Translations under genes and position numbers: made by a program | Notes under the pieces: model-generated | The model's input: the letters and a program-made list of their open reading frames with translations, nothing else | What the model was told of the DNA's origin: nothing | The model's database searches: none | From: Streptomyces agglomeratus | Lineage (GTDB): Bacteria; Actinomycetota; Actinomycetes; Streptomycetales; Streptomycetaceae | Reading direction: 5' to 3' | Length of the DNA: 64,000 nucleotides | NCBI RefSeq assembly: GCF_001746415.1 | Contig: NZ_MEHJ01000001.1 | Coordinates: forward strand, 2,377,001 to 2,441,000 | Part shown: positions 55,656-64,000 of the stretch, in pieces | Layout of the letters: each line of letters opens with the position of its first letter | How positions within the stretch are numbered: position 1 is the stretch's first letter

Positions 55656-56486
55656 ATGCGACGAATGACTGTGCTGGTCCTGGCCCTGATCACCGCGATG
55701 CTCATCCCCTCCCCCGGCTCCCCCGGCGCCATCGCCGCCGAGCCGCCGGACGCGGCGGTGTGGCCGGTGGGCGAGCGCCCGCCGGTCGTACGGTCCTGGG
55801 AGCCGCCCCCGTCCCCCTACGCGGCGGGGCACCGGGGCGTGGATCTGGCGGCGGCTCCGGGCGAGGCCGTACGAGCGGCGGCCTCGGGCCGGGTCTCCTT
55901 CGCGGGGCGGGTGGCCGGGCGCGGAGTCCTGGCCATCACCCTGCCGGGCACCGGCGAACCACCGCTGCGCACGACGTACGAACCGGTGCTCGCGCTGGTG
56001 GACAAGGGCGAGGAGGTGACCGCCGGGCAGGTGGTGGCCGTGCTCCAGAACGGCCCGTTCCACTGCCCGGTCGGCTGTCTGCACTGGGGGCTGCTCCGGG
56101 GCGGGACCTACCTGGACCCGCTGACGCTGCTTCCCGGCCACCTGCTCCGGAGGGGCCCGCCGCGCCTGCTGCCGGTCTTCGGCGTCCCGCTCCCGGCGCG
56201 GGCCGGGTCCCCGCGGCGGGTGGCTCAGCCCTGGACGCCGCGCAGGGCCATCGCCACGGCCGTGTCCGCGATCACGTCCGGATTCTCCGCCGCGCCGAGC
56301 TCGATGCGGCGTACCGCCGCGTCGACGACCCCCTGGAGCATCATCGCGGCCAGCCGTGGCTGCTCGTGGCCCAGTGCGGCGAGCGCCTCGACGATCATCG
56401 TCACCAGACCGCCGTGCGCGGCGCGGATCTTCTCGCGGGCGCCCGCGTCGAGCTCGCTGGCGGAGATCGCGACGACGGCGCGGTGA
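55656..56486 (+). CDS. Secreted M23-like peptidase (LytM domain), stop far downstream
   Basis: 276 aa as read. Signal peptide MTVLVLALITAMLI... then a LytM-type fold with HRGVDLAAAPGEAVRAAASG, and CLHWGLLRGGTYLDP as the C-terminal zinc/active-site strand (HxH-type motif read as LHWGL). The natural domain ends around residue 190 (about 56225). Beyond that the frame simply runs antisense to the tetR-like gene for another 262 bases until a stop appears, giving a low-complexity tail. It probably trims peptidoglycan or is a regulatory LytM protein. Confidence 0.75.
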   Translation: MRRMTVLVLALITAMLIPSPGSPGAIAAEPPDAAVWPVGERPPVVRSWEPPPSPYAAGHRGVDLAAAPGEAVRAAASGRVSFAGRVAGRGVLAITLPGTGEPPLRTTYEPVLALVDKGEEVTAGQVVAVLQNGPFHCPVGCLHWGLLRGGTYLDPLTLLPGHLLRRGPPRLLPVFGVPLPARAGSPRRVAQPWTPRRAIATAVSAITSGFSAAPSSMRRTAASTTPWSIIAASRGCSWPSAASASTIIVTRPPCAARIFSRAPASSSLAEIATTAR

Positions 56487-56806
56487 CGCCGGTCGCCGAC
56501 GAGCACCAGCTGCGCGCGTACGTACGCCTCGATCTTGCCCGCCGGGGTGTCGGCCCGCTCCATGGCGTTCTCGACCTCGGCGGCCCAGACCGGGAAGTCG
56601 ACGGCGCACAGCTCCTCGACCACGGAGGCGCGGGAACGGAAGTACTCGTACACGGACGACCGGGCGAGGCCGGTGCGCTCAGCGAGGGCGGGGAAGGTCA
56701 GCGCCTCCGTACCGCCTTCGGACAGCAGGGAGCGGGCGGCGTCCAGCAGGGCGCCGCGCTGCATCGTCCGGTGCTCGGCCACCGAGGCCGCTCGAATCCT
56801 TGGCAC
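56225..56806 (-). CDS. TetR-family transcriptional regulator
   Basis: 193 aa. The N-terminal helix-turn-helix (GALLDAARSLLSEGG, then LAERTGLARSSVYEYFRS) is typical; the ligand domain is not assignable. Upstream, TAGAGT (56813-56818) ends six bases before the GTG with no Shine-Dalgarno sequence, so the transcript is probably leaderless. It is convergent with the M23 gene and 70 bases downstream of whiG; target unknown. Confidence 0.88.
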   Translation of the reverse strand: MPRIRAASVAEHRTMQRGALLDAARSLLSEGGTEALTFPALAERTGLARSSVYEYFRSRASVVEELCAVDFPVWAAEVENAMERADTPAGKIEAYVRAQLVLVGDRRHRAVVAISASELDAGAREKIRAAHGGLVTMIVEALAALGHEQPRLAAMMLQGVVDAAVRRIELGAAENPDVIADTAVAMALRGVQG

Positions 56807-56812
56807 GGTCCC

Positions 56813-56818
56813 ACTCTA
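56813..56818 (-). promoter_or_regulatory. Likely -10 of a leaderless promoter for the TetR gene
   Basis: TAGAGT on the minus strand, six bases before the GTG at 56806. Confidence 0.4.
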
Positions 56819-56877
56819 CGGATGAGCCGCCGCCCTGACGATGCGGCCGTAGCGGCAGGGACGATTCAGCGCCGTTG

Positions 56878-57714
56878 TCAGCGCCCCGCGTCGGCCAGCT
56901 TCGCCCGCAGCTGGAGCACCGATTTGGTGTGGATCTGGCTGACCCGGCTCTCGGTCACGCCGAGCACGTTGCCGATCTCCGCGAGGGTGAGACCTTCGTA
57001 GTAGTACAGCGTGACCACGGTCTTCTCACGGTCGGGCAGCGTGTTGATGGCGCGGGCGAGCAGCCGGCGCAGCTCGCGGTCCTCGGCCACCTCGACCGGG
57101 TTGTCGGCGTGGGTGTCCTCCAGCGTGTCCATCAGACTCAGCCGGTCGCCGCCCTCGCTCCCGGCGTGCAGCAGCTCTTCCAGGGCGACCACGTTCGCCA
57201 GCGACAACTGGCTGAAAACAGCGTGCAGTTCCTCCAGGAGGATGCCCATCTCGGCCGCGACTTCGCTCTCGGAGGGCGTACGGCGCAACTGCGCCTCCAG
57301 CGTCGCGTACGCGCGCTCGACGGCCTTGGCCTTCTGGCGCACCGAACGGGGGATCCAGTCCAGGGCCCGCAGCTCGTCGATCATGGCGCCGCGGATCCGG
57401 GTGATCGCGTAGGTCTCGAACTTGATCGATCTTTCGATGTCGAACTTCTCGATGGCGTCGATGAGCCCGAAGACACCGGAGGAGACGAAGTCGGCCTGCT
57501 CGACATTGGGAGGCAGCCCGACACTGACCCGCCCCGCGACGTACTTCACCAGCGGCGAGTAGTGCAGGATCAGCTGCTCTCGCAGCCGCTCGTCGCCCGT
57601 GGTCTTGTACGACCGCCACAACTCGTCGACAGACGAGGGTGCGGCAGGCCGCACACTGCCACGCGCCGCGGGTGGCACTGCCGCGCGGTCAGACCCGGAG
57701 GTGTGCTGGGGCAT
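56878..57714 (-). CDS. whiG: Sporulation sigma factor WhiG (FliA family)
   Basis: 278 aa. Sigma regions 2-4 are clear: [14 protein letters not shown] (region 1.2/2.1), [17 protein letters not shown] and [19 protein letters not shown] (2.3-2.4), and the region 4 helix-turn-helix [21 protein letters not shown]. In Streptomyces WhiG starts aerial-hypha sporulation by transcribing whiH and whiI. The gene stands upstream of a TetR gene and downstream of the dprA terminator. Confidence 0.96.
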   Translation of the reverse strand: MPQHTSGSDRAAVPPAARGSVRPAAPSSVDELWRSYKTTGDERLREQLILHYSPLVKYVAGRVSVGLPPNVEQADFVSSGVFGLIDAIEKFDIERSIKFETYAITRIRGAMIDELRALDWIPRSVRQKAKAVERAYATLEAQLRRTPSESEVAAEMGILLEELHAVFSQLSLANVVALEELLHAGSEGGDRLSLMDTLEDTHADNPVEVAEDRELRRLLARAINTLPDREKTVVTLYYYEGLTLAEIGNVLGVTESRVSQIHTKSVLQLRAKLADAGR

Positions 57715-57854
57715 GCGTTGCCTTGAGCCGTTCTGCTGTGACGTCGGGGGAATCTTGCGTCTGGGGGAATGCTCGTGAGCGTAGCGTGACTGCGGCGTCG
57801 CAGTCCGCGCAGGATATGGGATGGCCCCCTACAAGATGAATGACGAGCAGCACG

Positions 57855-57899
57855 CCGCGCTCCGGGGCCGTCACGGTGTACGGCGGCCCCGGAGCGCGG
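57855..57899 (-). terminator. Terminator of the yraN-comM-dprA operon
   Basis: 15-bp perfect stem (57855-57869 with 57885-57899) and a 15-base loop, 55 bases after the dprA stop and ahead of the whiG promoter. Confidence 0.8.
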
Positions 57900-57953
57900 T
57901 CCAGGTGGGCCGAGAAGCTCATCACCAGTACCTTTTCACCCGAATGCCGCTGG

Positions 57954-59222
57954 TCAAGTACCGCCTCGCCGCACGTTCGCATGGTCCGGGGCCCCGGACG
58001 TCAACTGCCATCCGTCACCCCGTCGTTCCACGAACCCCAAGGAGTGCAGTTCGTACAGCTTGCCGAGTGCCTCGTCCGGGGTGGTTCCCGCGTCCCGGGC
58101 GACGCCGCGCACGTCGGCGCGGCCCCGGGCCGGCAACGACTCCAGGACAAGAGCGGCGACCGGATCGAGCAGGTCCCTCGGCAGTACGGGTCCCCGGCGC
58201 GCCGGGGCGAGCTCCCCGATGTCCCCGACCAGCTCGACCACCTCGGCCGCGTCGGTGACCAGCACGCCCTCACCCCGCAGCAGTTCGTGCACCCCCGCCG
58301 AGAGGCCGCTGGTGGCGGGGCCGGGGACGCCCATGGTGAATCGCCCGAGCCGCTGAGCGCCGCGCGCCGTCACCAGCGAGCCGCTGCGGTACTCCGCCTC
58401 CACGACGACCGTGCCCCGGGTGAGGGCGGCGATCACCCGGTTCCGGAGGATGAACCGGCTCTGCGTGGGATGGCCGCCGGGCGGCAACTCGCCCACCACG
58501 AGTCCCTGTTCGGCGATGCGCCCGATCAACTCCGCGTGCCCCCGGGGATAGACCACGTCGACCCCGCACGCCAGCACCGCGACAGTGGCTCCGCCCGCCG
58601 CCAGCACCCCCCGGTGGGCGGCGCCGTCCACGCCGAACGCGGCCCCGGACACCACCACCCAGCCGCGCTCGGCGAGCCCGGCGCCGAGCGAAGCGGCCAT
58701 GTGCGCCCCGTAGGGCGTGCAGGCCCGGGCCCCGACGACGGCGACGGACCGCAGCGCCCACATCCTCAGATGCGGTCCGCCGCGCACCCACAGCCCCACC
58801 GGTCTGCCGTCCCCCAGATCGTCGAGCTGGCCGGGCCACTCCTCGTCGCCGGGGCAGACGAAGCGGCCGCCGACCGCTGCCACTGCCGCCAGGTCCCGTG
58901 CGGGGTCGGCGCCCGCCGCCCGCGTCCGGTAGCCGCCGAGCCGCTTGCCCGTCACGCCGGTCAGCGCCTCGGCCGCTTCCTCGAAGTCGAGCGAGGTCAG
59001 CCTGCGCATCAGCTCCACCGCGCCGCACTCGCGGAGCCACCGGCCGGCGGCCTCGTCCCCGGGCTCGACGACCCGGGTCAGCGCAGCCCTCGCCAGCCGT
59101 TCCTGATCACTCACCCGCCGGCCTTCCGCCCGGCGCACGCCGCCGTGCGTCCCCCCTGCCGCTGTCCCGACCGCTCGCGCGCCCATCACGTCGTCGGTCT
59201 CCCGCCGCGCTCCCCCGCTCAT
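57954..59222 (-). CDS. dprA: DNA-processing protein DprA
   Basis: 422 aa. A variable N-terminus is followed by a SAM-like region and the Rossmann DprA core: VAVVGARACTPYG, VVSGAAFGVDGAAHRG, VDVVYPRGH and LGRFTMGVPGP. The C-terminal winged helix includes ADVRGVARDAGTTPDEA. DprA loads RecA on incoming single-stranded DNA; in Streptomyces the role is unclear. The ATG overlaps the comM stop (ATGA). Confidence 0.93.
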   Translation of the reverse strand: MSGGARRETDDVMGARAVGTAAGGTHGGVRRAEGRRVSDQERLARAALTRVVEPGDEAAGRWLRECGAVELMRRLTSLDFEEAAEALTGVTGKRLGGYRTRAAGADPARDLAAVAAVGGRFVCPGDEEWPGQLDDLGDGRPVGLWVRGGPHLRMWALRSVAVVGARACTPYGAHMAASLGAGLAERGWVVVSGAAFGVDGAAHRGVLAAGGATVAVLACGVDVVYPRGHAELIGRIAEQGLVVGELPPGGHPTQSRFILRNRVIAALTRGTVVVEAEYRSGSLVTARGAQRLGRFTMGVPGPATSGLSAGVHELLRGEGVLVTDAAEVVELVGDIGELAPARRGPVLPRDLLDPVAALVLESLPARGRADVRGVARDAGTTPDEALGKLYELHSLGFVERRGDGWQLTSGAPDHANVRRGGT

Positions 59223-60844
59223 GCCCTGCCTCCGGTCAGCGCGGGAGCGCCCCGCGCGATCCCCGTGCGCAGCTCCAGCGCCAGGTCGACGTGTCCCGCG
59301 TCGGGCCGGTCGCGGCCGGCCAGGTCCGCGACCGTCCAGGCGACGCGCAGCACCCGGTCCAGGCCACGGGCGGTCAGCAGTCCGCGCTCCATGTCGCGTT
59401 CGGCCGCGCCGAGCGCCCCGGGCGCCGGCTGCCAGCGGGTACGCAGCTCACGTCCCGGCACGTCGCTGTTCGTGTGCCACGGGGTGCCCTCCAGTCGCGC
59501 CGCCGCCCGCGCCCTCGCCTCCAGCACACGCGCGGCGACCACCGCCGACGACTCGCCGCGTCCGCCTTGCCCCAGCAGATCGGCCCGCTGCACCGGCTCC
59601 ACCCCGACCCGCAGGTCGACCCGGTCGAGCAGCGGTCCCGAAAGCCGGGCCTGGTACTTGCGGATCGCGGACGGCGGGCACTCGCACCCGGAGCGGTGCA
59701 GGGTGTGCCGTCCGCAGGGACAGGGGTTGGCCGCCAGGACCATGAGGAACCGCGCGGGCAGCCGCACCACACCCGCGCTGCGCGCCACCACCACATGCCC
59801 CGACTCCAGCGGCTGGCGCAGCGAGTCCAGGGCCCGTCCGCTGAACTCGGGGGCCTCGTCCAGGAAGAGAATCCCGCGGTGGGCCAGCGAGACGGCCCCC
59901 GGCCTCGGCAGTCCGTTGCCTCCGCCGACCAGCGACTGCATGGTGGCCGAGTGGTGCGGCGCGCAGTACGGCGGTGTCCTGACCAGTGGCTCACCCGGCG
60001 GCAGGATGCCCGCCACCGAGTGCACGGCCGTCACCTCCAGCGACTCCTGCCTGGTCAGCGGCGGCAGCACGCCGGGCATGCGCTCCGCCAGCATCGTCTT
60101 GCCCGCGCCCGGCGGGCCGTGGAGGAGCAGGTGGTGGCCTCCCGCCGCCGCGACCTCGAGCGCCGTACGGGCCGCGTGCTGCCCGGCGACCTCGGCGAGG
60201 TCGGGGCCGTCGCCCCCGCCGCCCCGGTCACCGGTGGCCAGCCCCGTGCCCACCCCGGCGCCCGGCACCATCAGCCCGGCGAGCATCGCGTCGGGCCGCC
60301 CCTCCTCGGCCCGCTCCTCCTCCGGCACCTCGGCTCCGGTCAGCACGGCGATGAGCTGGCGCAGGCTCCGCACGCCGAGCACGGAGACACCGGGCACGAG
60401 CGCGGCCTCCGCCGCCGTCTGCTGCGGCACGACGACCTACCGGTACCCCGCTTCGGCGGCGGCGAGGACGGCCGGCAGGACGCCGCGCACCGGCCGCACC
60501 CTCCCGTCGAGCCCCAGCTCCCCGATCATCACCAGATCGGCGATCTCCCTGGGGTCGATGCGCTCGGCCGCCCCCAGCACCGCGACCGCGACGGCCGGAT
60601 CGAATCCGCTGCCGCTCTTCGGTACGAAGGCGGGGCTCAGCCCCACCGTGAGCTTCTTCTGCGGCCAGTCGGCCCCCGAGTTGACGACGGCCGCCCGCAC
60701 CCGGTCCCGGCTCTCGATCAGGCTCTTGTCGGGCAGGCCCACCAGCGTGAAGGCGGCCACCCCCGGCTCCAGGTCGGCCTGGACCTCGACCACCACGCCC
60801 TCGACCCCGACCAGGGCCACCGAGCACGTACGCGCGAACCCCAT
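59219..60844 (-). pseudogene. comM: ComM/YifB-type AAA+ ATPase interrupted by an in-frame amber codon
   Basis: The full reading frame would encode 541 aa. It starts at ATG 60842-60844 overlapping the yraN stop. The N-terminal Lon-like domain (TLVGLPDKSLIESRDRVRAA) runs to AEAGYR, where a TAG (60437-60439) stops it at residue 135. The same frame then continues VVVPQQTAAEAALVPGV through Walker A GPPGAGKTMLAE, FLDEAPEF and the C-terminal domain to 59219. A single C-to-T change of a Gln codon would explain it, since Gln is usual here. A GTG at 60428-60430 could restart translation of the rest. Confidence 0.88.
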
Positions 60845-61212
60845 CACGCCACCCCCCGTGCGTGCTCGACGAGAGGGGCCCCGCGCCGGGGCAGCACCAC
60901 CCCGACGAGATCGATCCGCACCCCGCCGGGCGGCGGTCCTCCGTGCTCGTGCGTCCAGCGCTCGGCGAGACGGCGCAGCCGCTCCGCCTTCGTGGATCTG
61001 AGAGCCTGCATCGGGTGTTCGAACGGGCCCGCCCTGCGGGTCTTGACCTCGCAGATGACCAGGGCGTCGCCGTCCCGGGCGACGATGTCGATCTCTCCCG
61101 CGCGGCAGCGCCAGTTGCGTTCCAGGACGGTCATGCCGCCCTCGACGAGCCTGCGCGCCGCGAGGTCCTCGCCGTACCGGCCGAGAGCTCCTGTGGCATT
61201 CTTCGCGTTCAT
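60844..61212 (-). CDS. yraN: UPF0102 YraN-family nuclease-fold protein
   Basis: 122 aa from ATG 61210-61212 (GGGGTGGA upstream). Motifs [33 protein letters not shown] show the PD-(D/E)XK endonuclease-like site (Glu, Asp, Glu, Lys). Function in cells is unsettled, possibly Holliday-junction or repair work. It heads the overlapping yraN-comM-dprA group. Confidence 0.93.
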   Translation of the reverse strand: MNAKNATGALGRYGEDLAARRLVEGGMTVLERNWRCRAGEIDIVARDGDALVICEVKTRRAGPFEHPMQALRSTKAERLRRLAERWTHEHGGPPPGGVRIDLVGVVLPRRGAPLVEHARGVA

Positions 61213-61294
61213 CCGGTTCCACCCCGGAACCGAATGTGCCGCGATCACCGCCAACTAGTGGATCTTGGTGGACAACCGGTCGGTTGTGGAAAAC

Positions 61295-61603
61295 TCAGCC
61301 ACTCGGAAGTTCGAGATCGCTCTTGTTGAGCTCCTCGATATTCACGTCCTTGAACGTCAGTACCCGTACCTGCTTGACGAACCTGGCCGGCCTGTACATG
61401 TCCCAGACCCAGGCGTCCGCCATGGATACTTCGAAGAAGACCTCACCCTGGACCGAGTGCACCTGCATCTCGTAGTCGTTCGTGAGGTAGAACCGCCGCT
61501 CGGTCTCGATCACGTATTTGAACAGACCGACGACATCGCGGTACTCCCGGTAGAGCTTCAGCTCCATCTCGGTCTCGTACTTCTCGAGGTCCTCGGCGCT
61601 CAT
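61295..61603 (-). CDS. DUF2469 protein
   Basis: 102 aa, highly conserved in actinobacteria: MSAEDLEKYETEMELKLYRE, YVIETERRFYLTNDYEM, FEVSMADAWVWDMYRPARF and VRVLTFKDVNIEELN. Always near yraN and signal peptidase genes; function unknown. ATG 61601-61603, with AAGGGGA upstream. Confidence 0.92.
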   Translation of the reverse strand: MSAEDLEKYETEMELKLYREYRDVVGLFKYVIETERRFYLTNDYEMQVHSVQGEVFFEVSMADAWVWDMYRPARFVKQVRVLTFKDVNIEELNKSDLELPSG

Positions 61604-61658
61604 GGCATGTTCCCCTTCAGCCTTGCGTCCCCCTATTGTGCGCCAGCCCCGTGCGCCC

Positions 61659-62189
61659 CTATGCGACTTCCGGGGCCAAGACCAACGGCGTACCAGGAGG
61701 ACCCTCGTCGAGCAGCGTACGCAGCAGCCCGGCGAGCTTGGTGGGGTACACCGTCTCACGCGTCGCGGACAGTTCGGCGGAGGTCCACCACCTCAGCCCC
61801 GCGACGCTCCGCCGCTCCAGTACGGTCAGTCCGTCGAGCACCGTCTCGGTCCGCGTCGTACGGGCGAGGTAGAACCATTCGTCCTGGTCCCAGCGCCGCC
61901 CGTCGAACATGAAGGAGCAGTGCCGCTGCCAGATCACCGGGCCCAGCTCGACCTCTGTGATCCCCGTCTCCTCCGCCAGCTCCCGCAGCGCGGCCTCGGC
62001 CCGTGTCTCGTCGCCCTCCACCCCGCCCCCCGGGGTGAACCACCAGGTCAGCGCCGGGTCGTCCGGCTCGTAGCCGTGCATCAGCAGGACCCGGTCGGCC
62101 GGGTCGAGCAGGATCACCCGCGCGACCTTCCGGTGCCCGCCCCGGGCCTCGGCCTGCGCTTGCGTCTCCACGGTCACCTCACCGTCCAC
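61659..62189 (-). CDS. NUDIX hydrolase
   Basis: 176 aa with a complete NUDIX box GGGVEGDETRAEAALREL followed by AEETGI. It hydrolyses a nucleoside-diphosphate-X substrate that cannot be named from sequence. GTG 62187-62189 overlaps the end of the signal peptidase gene by 11 bases, as in the sipW-X-Y-Z-mutT arrangement of streptomycetes. A second GTG four codons on is possible. Confidence 0.88.
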   Translation of the reverse strand: MDGEVTVETQAQAEARGGHRKVARVILLDPADRVLLMHGYEPDDPALTWWFTPGGGVEGDETRAEAALRELAEETGITEVELGPVIWQRHCSFMFDGRRWDQDEWFYLARTTRTETVLDGLTVLERRSVAGLRWWTSAELSATRETVYPTKLAGLLRTLLDEGPPGTPLVLAPEVA

Positions 62190-62910
62190 CGGTACCCGCC
62201 TTCCGCCGCCCGACCCGCTTGGCGACCGGTCCGTACGCCGCTCCGCCGAAGATCAGCACCACCCCCGCCGCCACGGCGGCCAGCACCGGGACGACCGGTC
62301 CGGGCTGCGAAACGCCGCCGGGCAGGGTCTCGAATCCGTCCGGCCGCTCCAGGGTCCCGCCCCACGGCCAGGCGACGGCGTCGACGCGCGCGTCCACATT
62401 GCCCACCGGGACCGTGCCCTTCGCGGCGTCCTCGATGTGCCCGCGCGAGTCGACCGACGTACGCCGTTCGTCACCCAGCAGGAAGAGGTGCCCCTCGGGC
62501 ACCTCGGACGTGAACGGGGTGGTCGACGCGGGCTCTCCGCCCGCCAGGTAGGGCTCGTCCAGGGGTTTGCCGTTCAGCGTCAGCCGGCCGTCCTTGCCGC
62601 AGCAGGCGACCTTGTCGCCGCCGACCCCGACCACACGCTTGACCATCGGCAGATTGCCCCACACGGAGTCGGTGAAGATCACCACGTCTCCGCGCCGCAC
62701 CTCGCCGCCGTCTATTCGCTGGGCGAGCACCCGGTCGCCCGCCTTGATCGAGGGGGTCATCGAATCGGTCGGCACCGTGTACGGCTTGTACTGCACCGCT
62801 CCCCAGGCGAAGCCGCCGAGGAAGAGCACACAGCCGACGGCCACGGCCAGCCCGGACAACGCGTTGCCGAGCCGGCCGCGGCCGCCTTCTGTACGTCCTG
62901 TTCCGCTCAT
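62179..62910 (-). CDS. sipZ: Type I signal peptidase (SipZ)
   Basis: 243 aa. One N-terminal membrane helix, then PTDSMTPSI (nucleophile Ser), RRGDVVIF, MVKRVVGVGGD (general-base Lys), GDERRTSVDSR, and a C-terminal hydrophobic helix (VVPVLAAVAAGVVLIFGGAA). It removes signal peptides outside the membrane. ATG 62908-62910 with GGTGGGAG upstream. Last of the sip genes before the NUDIX gene, which matches sipZ. Confidence 0.9.
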   Translation of the reverse strand: MSGTGRTEGGRGRLGNALSGLAVAVGCVLFLGGFAWGAVQYKPYTVPTDSMTPSIKAGDRVLAQRIDGGEVRRGDVVIFTDSVWGNLPMVKRVVGVGGDKVACCGKDGRLTLNGKPLDEPYLAGGEPASTTPFTSEVPEGHLFLLGDERRTSVDSRGHIEDAAKGTVPVGNVDARVDAVAWPWGGTLERPDGFETLPGGVSQPGPVVPVLAAVAAGVVLIFGGAAYGPVAKRVGRRKAGTGGR

Positions 62911-62959
62911 CGCAGCGCTCCCACCTCGGAGATCGAAAATCGCTGATCCGAGCGGCACC

Positions 62960-63880
62960 CTACCCGGCGGTACGCCCGCCGGTCAGCCTTCTCCTGCGCC
63001 ACAGCACCAGCGGCACCGCACCCGCGAGCCCCAGCGCCCCGGGCGCCGCCGTCATCGCGACACCGGCGGCATTGAGGCCCTGCTGGTCGAACGTGGCGGG
63101 AACCGACAGCGCGGCCCAGCGGTTGACCGGCCACGCCACCACGACGGCCCGGCCGACGACCTCGTCGTTCGCGACCGTGCCGTGGCCCGGCAGCTCCTGG
63201 TGGTAACGCGAGTCCAGTGAGTTCTGGCGGTGGTCGCCCATCACCCAGATCCGGCCGTCCGGCACCTTGAGCGGCCCGAAGGGCTCGTCGTTGCACGGGG
63301 TGTCGCCGGGGAAGATGTACGACTTCTCGTCCAGCACCTTCCCGTTGACCTTGACCGGGCCGTTCTTCTTGCACTCGACCGTGTCTCCGCCGACCGCGAT
63401 GACCCGCTTGATCAGGTCCTTCTCCTCCGCGGACGGCATCAGGCCGATGAAGCTGAGGAACTTCTGGACGACGTTCGGGTCGGGTGCCTCGGTGGTCTCC
63501 AGCCAGCCGCCCGGGTCGTGGAAGACCACGACCTCGCCGCGCTCCGGCTCCGAGCCGAACCACGGTGTCAGCTTGTCGACCAGCACCCGGTCGCCCCGCT
63601 GCAAGGTGTTCTGCATCGAGTCCGAGGGGATCGAGAACGCCTGCACCAGGAAGGTCTTGATCAGCAGCGCCAGCACGAGCGCGATGCCGATCAGCAGCGG
63701 AAGCTCCTTCCAGAACGAGCGCGGCTTCTTCCGCCCCGCGCTGTCACCACTGCTGTTGTCGTTGCTGTCGCTGCTGGACGGGTCTTCGCCCCGTACGTCA
63801 TCGCTCACGGCTGCGGGTGACTCCGGTCGTTCCTCGGGCTCGTCGCGTTCGGATCGTGCGCCGACCGCCAAATCCCCCAC
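62960..63880 (-). CDS. sipY: Type I signal peptidase (SipY)
   Basis: 306 aa. Acidic Ser-rich N-terminus (about 50 residues), basic stretch, then one membrane helix (LLIGIALVLALLIKTFLV) and the catalytic boxes IPSDSMQNTL (Ser), RGEVVVFHDPGG, DLIKRVIAVGGD (Lys), MGDHRQNSLDSR. C-terminal helix with a basic tail. GTG 63878-63880 with GAGGAG upstream. SipY is described as a major signal peptidase of Streptomyces lividans. Confidence 0.92.
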   Translation of the reverse strand: MGDLAVGARSERDEPEERPESPAAVSDDVRGEDPSSSDSNDNSSGDSAGRKKPRSFWKELPLLIGIALVLALLIKTFLVQAFSIPSDSMQNTLQRGDRVLVDKLTPWFGSEPERGEVVVFHDPGGWLETTEAPDPNVVQKFLSFIGLMPSAEEKDLIKRVIAVGGDTVECKKNGPVKVNGKVLDEKSYIFPGDTPCNDEPFGPLKVPDGRIWVMGDHRQNSLDSRYHQELPGHGTVANDEVVGRAVVVAWPVNRWAALSVPATFDQQGLNAAGVAMTAAPGALGLAGAVPLVLWRRRRLTGGRTAG

Positions 63881-63881
63881 A

Positions 63882-64000
63882 TCAACTCCTCACTCCGTTC
63901 CACCGCCGGCGCCATACCTGACGCAGGCCCACCACTCCCATAACGAGCGGGAGTTCCGCAGGGGTCGGGAGCAGGATCATCGCGTTCGGGTCCTGGGACG
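63882..64000 (-). CDS. sipX: Type I signal peptidase (SipX), C-terminal end only
   Basis: 39 codons before a TGA at 63882-63884 read DPNAMILLPTPAELPLVMG and end VWRRRWNGVRS: a hydrophobic helix followed by a basic tail, as at the end of other Sip proteins. The rest lies outside the window. The call rests on position upstream of sipY. Confidence 0.6.
   Translation of the reverse strand, partial: SQDPNAMILLPTPAELPLVMGVVGLRQVWRRRWNGVRS

Noticed and set aside
57840..61001. 1053-aa plus-strand frame antisense to dprA-comM-yraN
   Set aside because: No motif and biased composition; the minus-strand genes have family signatures.

Overview
The window is a gene-dense, very GC-rich actinobacterial chromosome segment. 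Gene content and order identify it as core Streptomyces: ispG-rseP-dxr, a gabT/polyamine catabolism block, rpsB-tsf-pyrH-frr-cdsA-rlmN, whiG, dprA-comM-yraN, and the sipX-sipY-sipZ signal peptidase cluster. Codons mostly end in G or C, GTG starts are common, and several genes appear to be transcribed without a leader. I found no rRNA, tRNA, CRISPR array or intact insertion sequence.

Layout. 1-8.6 kb (minus strand): a partial GNAT gene, the isoprenoid/intramembrane-protease genes ispG, rseP and dxr, a lipoprotein, an EPSP-synthase paralogue and an acyl-CoA dehydrogenase. 8.8-14.05 kb: accessory stretch with a three-gene WXG100-type operon, an orphan gene, an alpha/beta hydrolase and gene remnants. 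14.1-37.9 kb: nitrogen and carbon catabolism. It holds an aldehyde dehydrogenase with a PucR-type (GabR-like) activator, a conjugation-like ATPase, gabT, a polyamine operon (aldehyde dehydrogenase, potD, potA, potB, potC, amine oxidase), a second PotD-type binding protein with its own aldehyde dehydrogenase, and a divergent Lrp regulator coupled to a class III aminotransferase. Embedded in it are an amidohydrolase that is probably aminodeoxyfutalosine deaminase and a glycerophosphodiesterase. 38-45.5 kb: a two-gene ABC exporter, a LOG-like protein, two glycosyltransferases and a two-component system. 45.7-49.7 kb: a thiamine ABC transporter under a TPP riboswitch. 49.7-55.4 kb: translation and lipid core genes. 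55.6-64 kb: an M23 peptidase, a TetR regulator, whiG, the dprA/comM/yraN competence-like block and signal peptidases.

How it works together. Putrescine or GABA would be imported by PotABCD, oxidised or transaminated by the FAD oxidase, the class III aminotransferase and the aldehyde dehydrogenases to GABA, then converted by GabT and the GabR-linked dehydrogenase towards succinate. AT-rich or interrupted palindromes stand in front of two of these units and are candidate operators.

Most striking points: an in-frame amber codon splits comM; the amidohydrolase lacks the adenosine-specific Asp; two genes look frameshifted at C/G tracts; a 29-bp tandem duplication covers the stop codon of the PucR regulator; and a WXG100 operon carries no recognisable toxin domain. 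I saw no clearly unprecedented multi-gene system. The WXG100 operon is the best candidate for something undescribed.
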